Shown in pieces: positions 25,501-36,126 of a DNA stretch of 64,000 nucleotides. Below the pieces are notes generated by a model that was not told the origin of the DNA, did no database searches, and saw nothing but the letters and a program-made list of their open reading frames with translations. Source of the DNA: Ciona savignyi (lineage: Eukaryota > Chordata > Ascidiacea > Phlebobranchia > Cionidae). How positions within the stretch are numbered: position 1 is the first letter of the stretch; every line of letters begins with the position of its first letter. The stretch covers positions 4,109,594-4,173,593 of the forward strand of contig CH003412.1 in assembly GCA_000149265.1 (NCBI GenBank), in the 5' to 3' direction. The position numbers were made by a program, and so were the translations under genes.

Positions 25501-26782
25501 ACCAATACATAGTAAGGGCATTAAAGTTTTATCAAAATTAGTGTGCGCGTCAACAAAGTTTTTGTGGGTGGTTTCCCCAACGAAAACTAAAAAACCTAAA
25601 AGCCAAAGTTTTTGTGGGTGGTTTATGACCACTGAAAACTGAAAAAAATGAAAACGACTTTTTTATCATATTTTAACCATTTATTTTCGCAGAAATCAGT
25701 TTTTTGCCGTACTTGTCGTTTATGCCAACTTGATTTTGGTCGGTATTCATACTTTCATCATTTACTCCGACCAAATATTTCTGAGCGCTGGCATCGCAGC
25801 AGAGACGGTGACATTCGCTACGATTGGGTGTTTTCGCTCTGTCCTTTATCGCTACTATTGTAGGGGTAAGTGTTTATTATTATCATGACTTAAAAGCAAA
25901 AATTGACTAAAACTACTATAAACGCGTTTTGTCGTACTAACCTGCCTTTTGTAGTCGAAAATCGTGGACAGATTTGGTGGTTACAAAGTTAACATTGTAT
26001 CAAACATCATCCTTCTTTTCGCCATGGTTTTGTTTACCATTAGCCGAGCCACTAACCACCTTGCACCAACGGCGATGCCATACGTTGCTATAGTATCTGT
26101 TGCAATATACATGTGTGGGTAAGTGCAAATGCCTTTAGCACAAATTGATCAAAAACCATTTAGAAGAAAATGTGGTTATTGACGCTTAAATGACACTTTT
26201 CAGATGGTCTGGAGGAAGTAATTTAGCAGTTTTTGCGCTTGCTGGCGACCTTACAATTGAACCGACTCGGGCAACTGCATATGGCTATGGTGCAGCTCTT
26301 TTGTGGTCGCTTGCATGGTTCGGCTCTTTCATACCGCCGTATTTACAGGTATGCAAGCCCTGCTATCAAACCAAAACACCTGTTTTATATTGATTTTGCT
26401 TAAGTTTAGTAAAACTGTACAGCAAAAACACGCTGGTGTGATACTAAACACGGTCTGCTTAATCGGATAATAAACCTTACTAAGTCTGCATGTTGGTTAA
26501 TTGCTAAGCTCTTGTTTGTGTTTAAATGATTCTACTTGTATTAAAATGAACACAAATTTCTAGTACAGGCCTAAATAATATTAATTTGATTATTTATTTA
26601 TACCTTTGTCAGTTGCATGGGTTAATTTGTTTAAATCCCAGATTGGACTTGGTCCCTACATGCTTTCACTGTGGATGTTTTTCGACATCGTGTTTCTACT
26701 CTACCATATATTTCGGATTCCTGAGACAACAGCAAGGACCACAACTGAAATACAGGATTATTTCCGTGGGAAGGCACTTTAA
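22592..26782 (+). CDS. GLUT/SLC2-like transporter, copy A (one-base frameshift in exon 7)
   Basis: Twelve-helix major-facilitator protein related to facilitative sugar transporters. Exons: 22592-22603, 22666-22797, 22862-23129, 23202-23323, 23379-23549, 23635-23729, 25693-25865, 25955-26118, 26204-26348, 26642-26782. Landmarks: MAAP start, GYHVTILN (TM1), NQTYL glycosylation site after TM1, PESPFYLI after TM6, DRFGGYK before TM9, IPETTARTTTEI and stop at the C-terminus. Each exon except exon 7 equals its partner in copy B in length. Exon 7 is 173 nt, not 172: ATTGGGTGTTTTCGC here against ATTGGAGTTTTCGC in B. The shift gives a stop early in exon 8. Either copy A is a young pseudogene or this is a sequence error in the draft; every splice site is still intact. 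Intron 6 is enlarged to 1963 bp by repeats. Acceptor 4 is duplicated. Confidence 0.85.
23351..23378. repeat. Duplicated splice acceptor (14 bp twice)
   Basis: TTTCGTATTAACAG occurs twice in direct succession before exon 5 of copy A. Only the second copy gives the in-frame exon; use of the first would add 14 nt and break the frame. Copy B has a single acceptor. Confidence 0.85.
23757..23877 (+). mobile_element. SINE-1 fragment in copy A intron 6
   Basis: The head region is recognisable (TTAGTTCAGTGGTATCGA, TGAAATCAGCTGGTAGCTGG, GTTTAATGGGTT). Heavily decayed and lacking the tail. Confidence 0.55.
24603..24715. repeat. Tandem repeat, about four 30-bp units
   Basis: In copy A intron 6. The unit is GCATTGATTTAATCCATATT followed by TAACTTCAAG, with about 75-90% agreement between units by eye. 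Confidence 0.8.
25554..25651. repeat. Two-unit direct repeat, 50-bp period
   Basis: CAAAGTTTTTGTGGGTGGTT occurs at 25554 and 25604, each followed by a GAAAACT-containing segment. Located just before copy A exon 7. Confidence 0.8.
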
Positions 26783-26863
26783 ACACATCACTAAATCATT
26801 CGATATCCTTTCAATGATTATTCTACATTTTAAATAGGTTCATTTTGGGTTGCATTGGCCAGA

Positions 26864-26869
26864 AATAAA
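26864..26869 (+). terminator. Candidate polyadenylation signal of transporter copy A
   Basis: AATAAA, 81 nt past the copy A stop codon. Confidence 0.45.
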
Positions 26870-27567
26870 AATCGACAATGACCACTGATTTTATATTTTT
26901 CACTCAATTTTCTATTTAAACAAGGATATGTTGTTACATTTAGATTGCCACGCTTACTAATTGACACTGTATTATTTAGCCTTGCTTGTACGTCGGTTTT
27001 AATCACATGTATGCTTTTTATTTGCCAACTCGTACTTCTCTTTCCTAGTGTATAGGCCGGGTACTAATGTTCACCGTTATGTCGTACACGTACAATACAA
27101 GATAATGCATGTACAAACGAAATGTTTGGCAATTGCTTCGAACAGCATTTTAAAGTCTAGTTAAAATTGCGTTACATAGGAGACCACGTCAACATGCTGC
27201 TGACTGAAAAAAGTTTACGAAGTTTTGATCAATTTTATACATTGGATTCTAAAATAGAGATAAACTTTATTTTTTCACCACCGCATTAAAACGGTTTATA
27301 CGTTTGGAATGTAGCCTACTAGGCCTCGTGCTGGTTTCTCGATTAGCTCTAAAGTTTAACAACAGTGCAGCAGTGCTTCGTATAATAAAGGTGTTGATTA
27401 TGCACTTTCTAGCTGTTTAGATGGGAAAATTTTTTTTAAAAAAGTTTAAAGATTTTTGGGTTTCGGTTGCAGATGTAGGCATCATTTTTTTAATTGTAAA
27501 AAAGTTCTAAGACTTCCTATGTCAGGATTTTAAGTAACAGCCGTTTTTGTAAGATTAGTTCGTATTG

Positions 27568-27831
27568 GAGGGATAGGGAGAATAAATGGTTGAACGCCTC
27601 CTACAATGGACAATGAACAGTTTTATCCCTGTTGAAATTTGTTGGTGCTTATACAAACAGGTACAAACTTCGAAGCTATTGCATTGGGTTGTGTGTGATT
27701 AAGTAGTTCCTTTCATTTTGGTAGAACCCACCAAATCAACGGGTTTAGGGAATGACCGCTAAGTGCCTTGCCCAAGGACAAAAACAACTAACAAGCAACC
27801 GCTATCGAAACTTTAACTCCTTTGGAAGAAT
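27568..27831 (-). mobile_element. SINE-1 copy
   Basis: On the plus strand it shows ATTTTGGTAGAACCCACCAA, AAGTGCCTTGCCCAAGGAC and an AGCAACCGCTATCGAAAC segment matching the reverse complement of the B-box region. The tail is rearranged. Confidence 0.75.
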
Positions 27832-28448
27832 GGCGACAAACTAAAACACCACACTAATCGATTGGACAAATGCTATATGCATATATATCGCGTTTCTTGA
27901 TTGGTGACACTAAAAATAATTATTAAATTAGTATGAACAGTCATAAACAATAAGAAAATAATTCAAAAATTACCTTTGTTTTTAACATACTGAAATTAAA
28001 CTTGATACGAGGAAAATAAGTGGCCCAAGAATATGCCTAAGTTTTTTTTACTAGATTTGGGTAAGTAAAAAGATACGAAAAGTGGAGCGAGGGTGTATTA
28101 TTTATTAAAAGCATATTTTTAATATTGTTTATTATAAGGCAAGCTGTATATGTGGCAGATTTTAGTATAGCTCATTATACGTTTTGTACCTTATACAATA
28201 TAAAAGAGTAGGCTATACATGAAACTTAAAAATAAAAAGGCCAAATATACAAAACAATGGTCGTTATAAAGCGCGTCATTGTTACAATAGGGAAAAACAA
28301 AAAATACAAAAGCTGATGATGAGACCATTAAATCAGATCATCCTTAAAATATCATTTCTAGTTTTCACATCATTATTCCTGGTCAAAGTTGTAAAATGTA
28401 AGGTCTATATAAAAATGTTATCAAGCAATACAGCGTGATATAATGTGT

Positions 28449-31400
28449 TCAAAGTGCCTTCCCACGGAAATAATCCTGTATTTCAGTTGTGGTTCTTGTT
28501 GTTGTCTCGGGAATCCGAAATATATGGTAGACGAGAAACACGATGTCGAAAAACAGCCACAGTGAAAGCATGTAGGGACCGAGTCCAATCTGGGATTTAA
28601 ACAAATTAACCCGTTTAACTGACAAAAGGTATAAATAATTGACTAAAGAGCTAGATCATGTAGAAACACAATGAAAGATGAAATTGAAGTAAAATTTAGA
28701 TTCAATCGTGTATTTCAAATTCATTTTAAAAAACTACTTTCTTTACAATTTGGAATAAAAAATGCTGTCCAGTCCCAATTATTGAGTATTAAAAAACGGT
28801 ATATTTTCTGGCCATTTTGGACTGAAGGGAATCCACCTAGGGATTTTTGTAAAATAAAGTGGCGATGTAAGTAATAAATATGTTAGTTAGCATTAGGAAA
28901 CGTTTTCACTTGATGCGTTAATCACTTCAGCGGGTAACCGTAAATGTCTGTCACGTAGCAAAAAAAGAAAAAAACCGCGGGAAATTAAAGTGTCTCCATC
29001 ATTTTCAAAGGGTAATTGATAAAAAATAATATAGGGAACTAAGCGCTGTCAAGTCATGCTTTGTTTATTCAAATTATCTTGGCCATATTAATGTTGGTTA
29101 TAGCTTGCCCATTTACGTCCAACCGTTTATACTTTGTAGCTTACGGTTCTGTTTCGAGCGAAAAATTCGTTTGCGGTATGGTGGAAAACCCACGGCAATT
29201 TTGCCGAAGTATTTTATGCAAAATTGTAAAACGCACATTAAGCCTAATATTTAGCGATTGTGTTTATTAAAATAATCGCAAATATTGCATTTCATAAAGG
29301 ATACTGCGTATAACTTTATCATAAAAGATACTAAGTATAACATTATTAACATTTTGACTGCAATGTGCCGTCAAATTCATTAAGTTTGTAAATGTGCCTC
29401 AAGTAAAAAGGTTGCGGAACACTGGGCTAGATTAAACAGTGGAACGGCCTAAGTGTCGCATCTCATGGTATACACAATTCAAATGGCACCCGGTCAGAGA
29501 CCACTGGCCTCACAAAATCAACAAAACCATTGCATTAAATATTTTCAGCCAAATGATATGACATGTCGTATGTATTGTTGGACAAATCAAGTTAGTAGCA
29601 TGCACCCCCCACCACGGAAACTTCCATACAGTTTGCAATACTATTTTACAATCAATTAAAGATTTCTTGATCGACAAAAATACTTTGCCGATCTGCAAAT
29701 CCTTTTTGCCGATCTGCAAACGTTTTTAGGCAATCAGCAAAATTCTTTTGTAAACCGGAAAAAACAATTTTGCTGATTTGCAAAACCAGCAAAATTGTTG
29801 TTTTAAAATGTTTTGCAAATCGGGAAAAAAAATCTGCAAAATACGATTTTTTTGTAGGATCGGCAAATCTTTTAGTCAGAATCGACAAATTAGTCAGAAT
29901 CGGATTTTAGAGTTGGCAAATGTAAGTTTAACTATGTTAAACAACTACAGCTAAATGTCGTGCCCAGGGATACAACCGACTGGTTATTTGTCCATTGTAG
30001 TGCAAATTTATTAAAGAATATGTTGTTGTACCTTTTGTAATAAAAGATTTATCACACTAAAGCACAGCTATTATAATAACTAAAAAGTGAAATGACAAAT
30101 AAAAAATCGGTAACCTTTTTTGTTAAATAAAGTTGTCGTTACTGAACAATTGCTTGCAGTTGCAAATTTATAGTTTTAAGTAACTTGTTGAACTGTAGTA
30201 ATCTTTACAAAATCTTTGCACGAAAATCTAATTTATACCAATTTTATTACATAGTGTTTAATCATTAAGTGACATTGTATGATCATTGGAATTTACACAC
30301 ATATAGTTTTACATTAATTTTTTTATTAGAAACTAAACGTTGTCTGCATGAGTATAGACTTTTATAAATAATATTAAAATAATTACTTTTACCCAGGGTA
30401 AGGTCTCGGTAACCAATAGACCGGGAAAAAGACTCTACGGTCTAGACAATTTTACCACAAACGCGTTACGTTTGACTTTTGGCCCAGTGTTGCAAGGTGG
30501 CTAACTAATCCCAGATGAGAAGTGCCTTATCCTAAATCTCGTTAACACGTTAATTTCAAGATAGCATAAAATGCTGGCCATTATTTTGGTGGTAATGCAA
30601 TAGTAAGCTTGAAAACCTTGTCCTTTATGGGAATAGTTGTCGTGTCAAAATGTTAAATTTGTTCCCCTTGTTTTTGGTATTTTGTTAAATATAGACATTT
30701 TACCATAAAATAATCGTCTTTTCACTTCATTACCGATCGAATCACTGTGTCTTCAATAGTTATAGCCACTTTTTTATTTATTTTTATTCTTATTTATTTT
30801 TATTTTACTCGGCCCGTGTTTTGTATAAGAGTCGGTATATGTATCGGTCACGTTAACCACTCGGCCACACGACCGTACAATTATAGCCACCTTGTATGTC
30901 TTTATTATTCTTGTGTGCGTGTTATGGTACCCGTCAAACCTTTAAATTTGTCATTTGTCGGTAGATAACCTTGTGATGTGGAGAGCAAGATTCAAGATCA
31001 TATGAAAGAAAAATACACACAATAAACACTCTGCATTTAACCCATAAAACACTCCGACTGCCCTTTCCCCACTGTTGGACGGTAGGCCTAACACCAAGTT
31101 TGAATATAGCCTGCTGCAAGTCGCATACAACTCTACCTGCAAATACGGCGGTATAAAGGTAGCGAACCATGCAAGCGTCCACAAAAGAGCTGCACCATAG
31201 CCATATGCAGTTGCTCGAGTCGGTTCAATTGTAAGGTCGCCAGCCAGCGCAAAAACTGCCAAATTACTCCCTCCAGACCATCTAAAAAGTGTCATTTAAG
31301 CGTCAATAACCACATTTTCTTCTAAATGGTTTGCGATCAATTTGTACTAAAGGCATTTTGCACTTACCCGCACATGTAAATTGCAACAGATACTATAGCA

Positions 31401-33041
31401 ACGTATGGCATCGCGGTTGGTGCAAGGTGGTTAGTGGCTCGGCTGATGGTAAACAAAACCATGGCGAAAAGAAGGATGATGTTCGAAACAATGTTAACTT
31501 TGTAACCACCAAATCTGTCCACGATTTTCGACTACAAAGGGCAGGTTAGTACGACAAAACGCGTTTACAGTAATTTTAGTCAATTGTTGCGTTTAAGTCT
31601 TGATTATAATAAACACTTACCCCTACAATAGTGGCAATAAAGGACAAAGCGAAAACTCCAATGGTAGCGAATGTCACCGTCTCTGCTGCTATGCCAGCGC
31701 TCAAAAATATTTGGTCGGAGTAAATGACGAAGGTATGAATACCGACCAAAATCAAGTTGGCATAAATGACAAGTACTGCAAAAAACTGATTTCTGCGGTA
31801 ATAAGTGGTTGTAAAACAGTTTTTTTGGAAGAACAAAAAAATTTTGTATAAACACAATCGGCTTGCTTTTAAAGTACTAAGGCAACGTTTTTTAGCTTTG
31901 ATTTACACTAACCGATATTGCTTAGTTTTTAGCATTTCCATAATTCCAACATGTTCGATGTCTTTCATTTCGTTTTTTATCTTTTCAATTTCTTCCACAA
32001 TGTCTTCCTACAGGTGATAAAAACTTTAGTAATCCATTTTACACAGTTATTACACATCATAATTTTGAACCTATTCGGTCATACAACCTTGGATCCTAAA
32101 CGAAGTTTCTGGAGTGTTTCAACAGCCTCATCTTGCATTCCATTCCTTATTAGATAAAAAGGAGATTCCGGCAACCAAATGCTGCTGATCAAATAAATAA
32201 TTGCTGGTACCCCTGCCAGTGCAACGCTTAGTGGCCACAGTGCCATCGTACCTAAGACCTGTTAATTTGAGTTGTTAGTTATAATTTCAATCGTGTATTT
32301 GCTGAAAACCTTAGGGTGTCCAAGTGTGGCAGCTATCAAGAAACCAGATGCAACAGCAGAACCAACCACACTCTGCCAGAATCCAAGCTTTCCTGGTGCG
32401 CTTGTTTCAGAAACCATAAGCGAAGGCAAATCTATGGAAATAGTATGTATGCAATGTATAACTCTGCACAATAACGTAATAAGATAAAAGAACGCTATAC
32501 TTAACTGTATGAGATTCCGACATTCAATCCGGTAAATAATCGTCCAATGATTATCGCTTCGTATGAACCGGTAAGGCCACCAATTAATGACACCACAATG
32601 ATAGAAAACAGACTCGTCACATGCCCCAACTGCATCACACGTTTTGGAGAAAACCAACCCAACAGAAATTTTGTCCCAACTCCTCCAACCAAGGCTCCGA
32701 CAAATATAATCGAATTTACAATGGACGTAATGCTTAGGGATAGGGAATCGGGTATAGGGACACCATTTCTTCCCTGTAACACCGATTCATTACTTTATAA
32801 TACGGTGACTATTTAAATATATAATTATTCAACTCACCAAATACGTTTGATTGAACAACTTCACCATGACAGGCGCAATAGGATTTAGGATAGTCACGTG
32901 ATAACCAGTTGCTGAAGCCATCATCCAAGCATTTAGAAATAGCACTATCGCACCAAATCTGGAATTTTCCTATTCAAAATAATTAGAAATAAAATTATAT
33001 ACTTCAAAATGTTCTTTATGTTAGCTTACCGGTGCAGCCAT
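28449..33041 (-). CDS. GLUT/SLC2-like transporter, copy B, complete
   Basis: Integral membrane transporter of the sugar-porter type. Exons 5'->3': 33030-33041, 32838-32969, 32506-32773, 32310-32431, 32088-32258, 31913-32007, 31621-31792, 31368-31531, 31137-31281, 28449-28589 (stop TGA). They give 1422 nt and 473 aa, close to GLUT length. Sequence shows an N-glycosylation site in the first loop, WLPESPFYLI in the large loop after TM6, DRFGGYK in loop 8-9 and IPETTTRTTTEI at the C-terminus. TM7 reads YANLILVGIHTFVIYS where GLUT1 has the glucose-binding QQLSGIN segment, so the GLUT1 Gln282, Gln283 and Asn288 equivalents are missing; Gln of TM5 is kept (FWQSVVG). The substrate is therefore uncertain. 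It is the mirror partner of copy A, near-identical in exons and short introns. Intron 9 is expanded to 2547 bp by repeats. Confidence 0.9.
29652..29905. repeat. Degenerate short-period repeat (GATCTGCAAA-like)
   Basis: In copy B intron 9. The motifs GCCGATCTGCAAA, ATTTGCAAAACCAGC, GGATCGGCAAATC and related blocks recur irregularly. The minus-strand ORF through it simply repeats FAD-type residues and is not a gene. Confidence 0.6.
30826..30878 (-). mobile_element. SINE-2 head fragment
   Basis: Read on the minus strand: GTACGGTCGTGTGGCCGAGT, then GGTTAACGTGACCGATACAT. This is the tRNA-like head (A-box region) of the SINE-2 family; the rest is missing. Confidence 0.7.
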
Positions 33042-33276
33042 CTCAACTAAATCTCTTATCTCTTCGCAAATATGTTTTAGCCGCCCTGAACAATTTAAAC
33101 TGATGATGTCCTTCCCACAAGTACAATTGGTGATGAACTAAGATTCACAAAACCTACCTCGGCCTGCTATTCTGCGGGTTTCCGTTTGACTGCTTATGTA
33201 TTTAACGCTCTAATGCACGTTGCAATGCTTTAAATAAAACTTGATACGTGTAAAGTATTTAGTTTTATTGTATATA

Positions 33277-33798
33277 CAGTGGAACCCCGCTTACCTGACC
33301 ACCTATGGGACCGTCATCAAGCGGTCGCGTTAGCGGGCTGGTCGTGTTGGCGAATTTTGCTTTAAAGCAAGTTGTCGTCATATGCAGCCAAAACGTTTGC
33401 CTTTTTACTAAATATTTACCAAATGCCATTATTTTTTGCAAAAAGATTTTAAACAACTGTTAGTTCTGAAATTTATCTTATAAAATTCAGTTCTGTTAGC
33501 CACAATTTTCTTTGTGTGTGCGTACGCGCTCATGTAACCTTATTGTTTTGATCACAGAAGAAATTTAAACTTATTATTTTGGTGACAAAAGCACATTATT
33601 GGGCACGTGTGGTCGCTTTAGCGGGGTTAAATTTGAAGTTTTGGACCAAAAAATGGCGGTCCTGGTCTGGAAACCGGGGTGGTCGCGTTATTGAAACAGT
33701 ATACAATGCATAAGCATAGTAAATTATTTGGTACCGCACTAAAGTGGTCCTGATAATGAGGTGGTCGTGTTATCGAGGTGATCGTCAAGCGGGGACTG
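33277..33798. mobile_element. Longer MITE of the same family as 1414-1671, TA-flanked
   Basis: Begins CAGTGGAACCCCGCTTACC and ends GTCAAGCGGGGACTG. TA lies at 33275-33276 and 33799-33800. It is inverted relative to the 1414 copy, with which it shares the GGTGGTCGTGTTATCGAG and AGTGGTCCTGATAATGAG blocks. Length 522 bp, no transposase. Confidence 0.85.
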
Positions 33799-35325
33799 TA
33801 CTTCATTTTCATCTTTTTTACACAATTATTGTTGGTTAAACTTCGCTTCTCCAAATTTGCAGCGTTTAGCAATGTATCGTCATTTCGACAGAGACAATAT
33901 TTGCAAAATTGTAACAGCAAGTCGTGTGCTTTTTCCTTTTTACAACCTTAAGCGAATCCACTCGTTTAAACGGCACGAGATAAATTTGCAAAAGATTGAA
34001 CCCGCGTGGAATTTAATTTACACGGAAATGCTTTTACATTAAATTTAAAAAATTGAACCCACACTGGAGTTATAACCATACAAGGAGCTTAACCGGCACA
34101 GGATTGGATCCGCACGTGTTTAAACCCTTGCGGATATAAACCTACTGCGGCAACTGCCAATCACTAACCTCTGACCCCTTTACCCAACCCAGACTTGCTA
34201 ACCACAATCCCGTTCGGTTGGGTTCAACTTCGTTGATTTAAGTCTGTTCGGGTGATGGCTCCGATTTTCAAGTGGTGAAAAATTATAATACGCAATCATA
34301 GGTATTTTACTGGGGAACTCAATTAAACGACAGAGATTACCATCAACTTATTTGGTTGGCTTATAAATACATATTCGAAGAATATAAAAGTTTTTTAAAA
34401 TTACATTAATGGCAGTTTCTTGTTGCTTAAAAGTAGCAGTTTGGGCAGGGGTTAGTTTTTTCGACTGTTAAAAATGGATTACGGTTAGCTAACACATTTG
34501 AGGTCATTTTTATGGTGTGTTATTGTATTTTGTTGATGGCGATTGTTTTCTTCTTTTTCTACTTTGCGCATTTCCCCAATGCATAAACAATTAAAAATAT
34601 AAAAGACTTTCCATTTCCCAGCGTGTCCATACGAGAGTTAATCGGCCAATTTGATTATATGATTAATGTATTGGGTTAGGTTTTAAAGAAAGCATGACGT
34701 TTATTATAAAAGTGGAGGCGCATGCCTAATACATTGTTCCAGTTTGGTCACAGATCACTGAACTCTACACATAAACATTTTCCTCACATATTTACAAGAT
34801 TTTCTTCCTATCGTTCGCGTATTTTTAAACTAGCAAAGGTAGATTATTCTGATAAATTAAGTGCATAAAAACAATATTTCTATCATTATTGGTTCAAGCA
34901 TCGTTTAAACATAGGAATAGACTATTATGCTAATAGATGTCCAACGGGGACCAGGTGCATTCCACATAACTTTCTGGTATACAAATCATTACTATCAATT
35001 TGTTTTTAAGTCTATTTTTAATTAAAAGCTTGCCTATACTTACTTAGAAAATGTCTTTAAATGAAAGAAAACTTTTTGAAATAATCAAACTTTAACAAAG
35101 TTCCACCTATAAACTTGTGTTTTTAAAATGGCTTTGTTTTTTTTAAATTTTCCTCCGAAACAACCAAGTTTATTAATAAACTCCACTGCGCAATTAACAC
35201 TTTAGGGCGGCATAATACAAACGTTACTGCTCGACTATCACACCGTGGGCATACAGGCTACGATTTCGATGAAACCATTCCACAATTATGGGAGTAGCTT
35301 AATTCGTATCATGTGCATACAGCTG

Positions 35326-35407
35326 TCATGTTTTAACTACGGTAAGTTTGTCGTTTTAACCTAGCTTTTTTCATTAATTTAAAGAAGCACAAAAATAAAC
35401 TAAACTA
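35326..35407 (+). repeat. R3 interspersed repeat copy
   Basis: TGTTTTAACTACGGTAAGTT, TGTCGTTTTAACC, then a GAAGCACAAAAATAAACTAA end. Same block order as 3216-3331. Confidence 0.65.
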
Positions 35408-36126
35408 CCCGTATGCAAGACGCAAAACAACCAAGATTTCCTCTATAAAATAGTCTCCCAAAATCAAACTCGCAATTTCGCAATTCTGGACGCACAACGT
35501 CGGAGGTAAATATCAGTTGTGTGACCAAATGTTCAGCGCGGGGGCGGTTAAAAAGTGGAGATGACGGGCGTGATAGATGGTACAAAACTTGGGTCAACCA
35601 AAAAAAATATCCAATCCCGTCCAAAGCTTGTCAAACAAACTGTAGTTTCCCTTTTTTATTTGTATTTGTAATAAAACATCACCAAAAATATCTCCACCAA
35701 AGATTTGTCAATTAAAGTCGCAGGAATTTTTAACTAAAAAAAGTTTGGTTTGGAGACATAATTTTAAAATTTGTGTAGTCAAGCAACTAATTTAAATATT
35801 TGCTTGAAACAAACACAATTTGAAACAGTGTTAAACAGTGAACACATGCAGAATGAAAAGAGTTAGGAGTTTAAAGGGAACGTGCGGCATTTTGTGATCA
35901 ACTTACAACGAGTCTGCAAAACCATGCAGAAAATAACCTACGCAGCAATAACAAAAGAAATAAATAGCGTTATTTTCTAAATTTGAAGCACCTTGTGCCA
36001 AAGATGTACTAAGCCAAGAAAAACAAGCGCAGGCACTTTGGAATCGAACTCGGGACCGACGGCGTTTACGGTCAGGAAGAAGATATTGCAATTTGCACCG
36101 AAGGCTGGTTCGACTTCGGACTGAGT

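Larger units (their letters stand above)
26783..28448. other. Space between the convergent transporter copies
   Basis: No gene. It holds the two 3' ends and one SINE-1 copy. The 3' flanks of copies A and B agree for only about seven bases beyond the stop (AACACAT) and then diverge, so the duplicated block ends at the stop codons. Confidence 0.65.
33042..36126. other. Intergenic stretch with MITE and R3 repeat, no gene seen
   Basis: Lies between the copy B start and the importin-4 stop. It contains a long MITE (33277-33798) and an R3 copy (35326-35407). Short ORFs (33857-34042, 35400-35624, 35521-35715, 35903-36178) lack splice-consistent partners or family likeness. The last overlaps the IPO4 terminal exon in another frame. 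Confidence 0.55.

Noticed and set aside
29652-29888. 78-aa minus-strand ORF with repeated FAD-like triplets
   Set aside because: Produced by a degenerate GATCTGCAAA-type repeat in an intron.
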